Shown here: piece by piece, positions 42,601 to 45,391 of the stretch | Layout: the number at the start of each line of letters is the position of its first letter | Numbering within the stretch: the stretch's first letter is position 1 | Source: CAYFKJ01 sp964528595 | GTDB taxonomy: Bacteria; Pseudomonadota; Alphaproteobacteria; UBA2966 | Assembly: GCA_964528595.1 (NCBI GenBank) | Contig: CAZGTM010000029.1 | Coordinates: 1-45,391 of the forward strand | Length of the DNA stretch: 45,391 bases | Reading direction: 5' to 3' | Notes under the pieces: generated by a model | Database searches by the model: none | Seen by the model: only the letters and a program-made list of their open reading frames with translations | Told to the model about the DNA's origin: nothing | Position numbers and translations under genes: made by a program

Positions 42601-43035
42601 CTAGGCGATCTTGTCGACACGGCGCTGGTGCCGACCGCCCTCAAAAGCCGTGGCGAGAAATTCGCGCAAGGCGTCGCGCGCTGCTTCTACACCGATGATA
42701 CGCGCACCCAAAGCTAAAATATTTGCGTCGTTGTGCTGGCGGGACAAGCGGGCCGTCAATCCGTCGTTACAAAGCGCCGCGCGGGCGCCGGCATGGCGGT
42801 TCGCCGCCATGGAAATGCCGATCCCCGTGCCGCAGACGATGACGCCCCGTCCGGCTTTGCCCGATGTCACGGCGTCCGCCACGGCATGGCCGAAATCCGG
42901 ATAGTCGACCGAATCCGCGCTGTTAGTGCCGAGATCGATCACGTCGTGTCCCAAGGCCTCCAGGTCCGCCTTCAACAGGTCCTTCAACTCGTAGCCGGCG
43001 TGATCGGCGGCGATGGCGACGGTTTCACGGGGCAT
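42601..43035 (-). CDS. rpiB: Ribose 5-phosphate isomerase B
   Basis: A 144-residue protein of the RpiB/LacAB type: DHAG (11-14), catalytic Cys68 in IVCGTGIGISMAANR, and the phosphate-binding His101 in RQHNDANILALGARIIG. It interconverts ribulose 5-phosphate and ribose 5-phosphate. Ribulose 5-phosphate is the substrate of the RibB half of RibBA downstream, so the gene order makes metabolic sense. It heads the minus-strand block, with its promoter probably in the 43036-43478 gap. Confidence 0.95.
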   Translation of the reverse strand: MPRETVAIAADHAGYELKDLLKADLEALGHDVIDLGTNSADSVDYPDFGHAVADAVTSGKAGRGVIVCGTGIGISMAANRHAGARAALCNDGLTARLSRQHNDANILALGARIIGVEAARDALREFLATAFEGGRHQRRVDKIA

Positions 43036-43318
43036 ACGGTGAACTTCCTCGCGGCTTTATCTGGCGACGAAACGGAACAAACGACCAAGCGGTTCGGGTT
43101 TCGGCACCGGGACCAATATCGAGCCCTAAGTACCATATGTCGGGGCGCGATACCAGCATCCCACAAACTGTCGGGTAAATGTCAATGATTTTGCCGAAAT
43201 AACCTCTCATTTCCAGTGATGCGCCCAGCCTCTCCAATTTGTCTCTCATCGGTTGATCGTTCCGCGCTTCTGCCTGTACACTCATGCCAACAGTCCGGTC
43301 TAACATCTGCTCCAACAA
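43025..43318 (-). CDS. Doubtful small open reading frame upstream of rpiB
   Basis: A minus-strand frame of 97 codons from TTG 43318 (or ATG 43285) overlaps the rpiB start by 11 nt. The translation, with DIYPTVCGMLVSRPDIWYLG and GAETRTAWSFV, looks somewhat protein-like, but there is no Shine-Dalgarno or recognised domain. It may be a pseudogene remnant, a leader or chance. The rest of the 43036-43478 gap holds no gene I can support, only the promoters and leaders of rpiB and livK. Confidence 0.25.
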   Translation of the reverse strand: MLEQMLDRTVGMSVQAEARNDQPMRDKLERLGASLEMRGYFGKIIDIYPTVCGMLVSRPDIWYLGLDIGPGAETRTAWSFVPFRRQIKPRGSSPYAP

Positions 43319-43478
43319 AGATTTCTTCCTTAATTAGAAGTCGTTGCCAGGATGTCCGGCCGGGCCGGGAGCGCACACACGTACATCCGGGGGATGTCGT
43401 TTGGGGGCGTCCAATAGATAAGAAATCGGCTGGATGTTCCGGCTGGGATTAATTTGGGAAAAACAGGGAGACGACTTC

Positions 43479-44702
43479 ATGAAGACCTTTAAACACAACG
43501 CCGCAAAGGCCGCCGTAGTCGGTGCCGCCGCTGCGTTCCTTGCCGCTACTCCGGCGGTGGCCGACATCAAGCTCGGTTCGCTGGGCGCAATTACCGGCCC
43601 GATCGTCAGCCTGGTGAAGGAAATCAACCTGGCCGAACAGGCCGCCGTTGCCGAAGTCAACGCAGCCGGCGGCGTGCTGGGCCAAAAGGTGGTTTTGATC
43701 GAAGCCGACACGGCCTGCAGCTCGCAGACCGCCGTTGATGCCGCCAACAAGCTAGTCAACGTCGAGCAGGTCACCGCCATCGTCGGTGCGCTGTGCTCGG
43801 GCGCGACCATTCCGGCCGCCAGTAACGTTGCGGTTCCGGCCAACGTCGTGATGATTTCGCCGGCTTCGACGTCGCCCGAAATCACCAACCTCAAGGACAA
43901 CGACTTCCTGTTCCGCGTCGCTCCGTCTGACGCTTATCAGGGCTACGTCATGGCCAAGCTCGTTTTGAGCAAAGGCATCAAGAAAGTCGCGCTGACCTAC
44001 ATCAACAACGACTATGGCGTCGGTCTGGCCGGCACCTTCCGCGAAACCTTCAAGGCCGCGGGCGGCACCATCGCCGGTGACCAGGTTCACGAAGAAAAGA
44101 AGCAATCCTATCGTTCAGAGCTCGCCTCGCTCGCCTCGGGCGGCGCCAGCACGCTGATCGTCATCGCCATGGGCGAAGGCAGCGGCCTGACGATCATCAA
44201 GCAGTCTCTCGAAGGCGGCCTGTTCAATCAGTTCGTCGGCGGTGACGGCATGAAGACCGACAAGATGCTCAACTCCATCGGCGCATCGAACGTCAAGGGC
44301 GCGCTGTGGGGCACCATCCCGACATCGAAGGACAGCCCGGCACTTGCCACTTACAAGAAAATGTACGGCAACGACAGCAAGTTCAAGCATGACAGCCCGT
44401 TCGCCCAGCAGGGCTACGACGCCACCATGCTGCTGATGCTGGCCATCCAAAAGGCAGGCTCCACCGACCGCAAGGCCGTGCGCGACGCGCTGCGCCAGGT
44501 CGCCAACGCGCCGGGCGAAGTCGTCGGCCCCGGTGACTGGGCCAAGGCCGTCAAGCTGATCGCGGCCGGCAAGGACGTCAACTACGAAGGTACCAGCGGC
44601 AGCCATGAGTTCGACGCCAAGGGCGAAGTCTCCGGCGTCTTCGCCGAATGGACCGTCCAGGGCACCTCGCTCAAGGAAGGCGGCGTGCTGAACATCAAGT
44701 AA
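43479..44702 (+). CDS. Branched-chain amino acid ABC transporter substrate-binding protein
   Basis: A 407-residue LivK/LivJ-type periplasmic protein. The start is ATG 43479 with a GGGAGACGACTTC leader; the frame is open to 43434. The signal peptide is AAKAAVVGAAAAFLAATPAVA. The mature start IKLGSLGAITGP, with AGGVLGQKVVLIEADTACSS and VTAIVGALCSGATIPAA, fits the type 1 periplasmic fold. Ligand is probably Leu/Ile/Val or a related amino acid or amide, and cannot be fixed. The permease and ATPase genes are not in the window, and a strong terminator follows directly, so it is expressed alone. Confidence 0.95.
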   Translation: MKTFKHNAAKAAVVGAAAAFLAATPAVADIKLGSLGAITGPIVSLVKEINLAEQAAVAEVNAAGGVLGQKVVLIEADTACSSQTAVDAANKLVNVEQVTAIVGALCSGATIPAASNVAVPANVVMISPASTSPEITNLKDNDFLFRVAPSDAYQGYVMAKLVLSKGIKKVALTYINNDYGVGLAGTFRETFKAAGGTIAGDQVHEEKKQSYRSELASLASGGASTLIVIAMGEGSGLTIIKQSLEGGLFNQFVGGDGMKTDKMLNSIGASNVKGALWGTIPTSKDSPALATYKKMYGNDSKFKHDSPFAQQGYDATMLLMLAIQKAGSTDRKAVRDALRQVANAPGEVVGPGDWAKAVKLIAAGKDVNYEGTSGSHEFDAKGEVSGVFAEWTVQGTSLKEGGVLNIK

Positions 44703-44729
44703 GCCCAGCTTACGAGACTTAGATACCTG

Positions 44730-44764
44730 CCCCCTCCCGCGCCTGCGGGAGGGGGTTTCTTTTT
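44730..44764 (+). terminator. Intrinsic terminator of the livK-type gene
   Basis: CCCCCTCCCGC, a GCCT loop and GCGGGAGGGGG form an 11-bp stem followed by TTTCTTTTT, 28 nt after the stop. Confidence 0.92.
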
Positions 44765-44787
44765 GCCTGTTCGATAGAGCTTGGCCC

Positions 44788-44856
44788 GCAATTAAATGGT
44801 GACAGGTACACCTTTTCAATATTTTTCATAAAGTGTACCTGTCACCATTTAATTGC
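44788..44856. repeat. Perfect 24-bp inverted repeat at the RAYT 3' end
   Basis: The left arm (44788-44811) begins GCAATTAAATGGTGACAGGT and ends with ACAC. The right arm (44833-44856) is its exact reverse complement. The 21-nt spacer is AT-rich. The right arm encodes the last residues (QLNGDRYT) of the transposase, so the repeat is structurally linked to that gene. It is probably a REP/BIME-like target or end recognised by the RAYT, or a hairpin terminator for both converging transcripts. Confidence 0.85.
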
Positions 44857-45391
44857 TTTGGTGGGCGCCCCCGTCTCGATCCGCGTGTTGAAATGCTTGT
44901 TTTTCGCTCAGCGTCCATCAAGAACTCAGAGGAACCCATCGGCAGCCCGGAAGTCAAATGTTGCCGCTGTTCATCCCAAACACCTGTCTCCAAACCGTCC
45001 GCAAGAAAACGTCGCCAATCCCCTACCAATTGCAGGGACGGATCGTCCGGGGATAAAATTTTGACCCGACGACCGGTATGTTCAGCGGCGCTACTCCAGC
45101 AATAGCTGACGGGATCGACTACAATTCCCGCCCGTACGGGGTTTAGTTCGATGTACCGTGCCGCCATCAGAAAGTGCCTTTCATCCATGGCAAAAGAGGC
45201 GAATCGCGATTGCCATAGGTGTCCGGTCCAATCATTGCGTTTGTTGATTTGACGGGCGTATTCCTTGTGGGTCTCTCCCACGACACGGGCCAGGGAATCA
45301 GCTTCCACAGGAACCAGGATCAGATGAACGTGGTTGGGCATCAGGCAGTAGGCCCACATCGCCACGCTTTGATCATCACACCGCTGTTTCA
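44826..45391 (-). CDS. REP-associated tyrosine transposase (RAYT, Y1_Tnp), 5' truncated
   Basis: The frame is open to the window edge, so the start is missing; residues before the GTG at 45365 (KQRCDDQS) continue the protein. The HUH motif PNHVHLI is intact, and the following helix carries the probable catalytic Tyr (HKEYARQINKRNDW). GHLWQSRF, RYIELNPVRAGIV and CWSSAAEH are RAYT/IS200-family blocks, and the basic tail RGSRRGRPPK follows. RAYTs are single-copy, non-mobile relatives of IS200 TnpA that act on REP sequences. The stop is 9 nt past the right arm of the 24-bp inverted repeat. Confidence 0.9.
   Translation of the reverse strand, partial: KQRCDDQSVAMWAYCLMPNHVHLILVPVEADSLARVVGETHKEYARQINKRNDWTGHLWQSRFASFAMDERHFLMAARYIELNPVRAGIVVDPVSYCWSSAAEHTGRRVKILSPDDPSLQLVGDWRRFLADGLETGVWDEQRQHLTSGLPMGSSEFLMDAERKTSISTRGSRRGRPPKQLNGDRYTL

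Overview
The window is GC-rich chromosomal DNA, judged by eye to be about 60-65% G+C, from an alphaproteobacterium, most likely of the Rhodospirillales type. The evidence is gene content and order. There is an rplM-rpsI pair, a Cbp3-type cytochrome bc1 chaperone followed by DUF177, rpmF, plsX, fabH, ihfA, a MerR-like gene and tRNA-Pro, a K+-independent H+-pyrophosphatase, and a block rpiB-glyA-nrdR-ribD-ribE-ribBA-ribH-nusB-thiL whose RibBA has a degenerate GTP cyclohydrolase II half. Several core genes (plsX, fabH, thiL, ribBA) can only start at TTG.

Positions 1-9000 hold mixed accessory metabolism. A truncated 3-hydroxyisobutyrate-dehydrogenase-type gene comes first. A divergent set follows: a polytopic membrane protein and a small cupredoxin-like secreted protein on one strand, a secreted beta-propeller on the other, with a Fur-box-like perfect dyad between them. 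After these come a DapA/NanA-family aldolase, DUF1801, a cyclase-like/SRPBCC fusion, a low-GC VOC protein, rplM-rpsI and a hotdog thioesterase.

Positions 9000-20700 hold an operon of crotonase-like protein, CoA-binding protein and MetY-type sulfhydrylase; a small lipoprotein; a Rossmann/SAF oxidoreductase; an MFS permease; a 1043-residue class III adenylyl cyclase with two tandem TolB-like/TPR modules; a divergent glutathione S-transferase/ArsR pair whose products both end in vicinal cysteines; a SnoaL-like protein; and an HxlR regulator. Positions 20600-26000 hold a ctaA-cutA-HbpS-like-cupin cluster (heme and metal theme), a GcvT/DmdA-like folate enzyme whose last codons lie in a REP-type hairpin, and an acyl-CoA synthetase.

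Positions 26000-43100 are mostly conserved core: tRNA-Pro, envelope lipid, ribosome, bc1 and BamE genes, hppA, then the riboflavin/one-carbon block. This core is interrupted at 33800-35800 by a solute-binding protein and a markedly lower-GC MFS permease. The window ends with a livK-type amino acid-binding protein with a strong terminator, and a RAYT (REP-associated tyrosine transposase) gene running off the right edge. The 3' end of that gene lies inside a perfect 24-bp inverted repeat.

The best candidates for undescribed biology are the membrane protein/cupredoxin/beta-propeller locus with its dyad, the duplicated-module cyclase, the cysteine-tailed ArsR-GST pair, and the RAYT with its long inverted repeat. 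No CRISPR array, prophage, rRNA gene or obvious defence island was seen.
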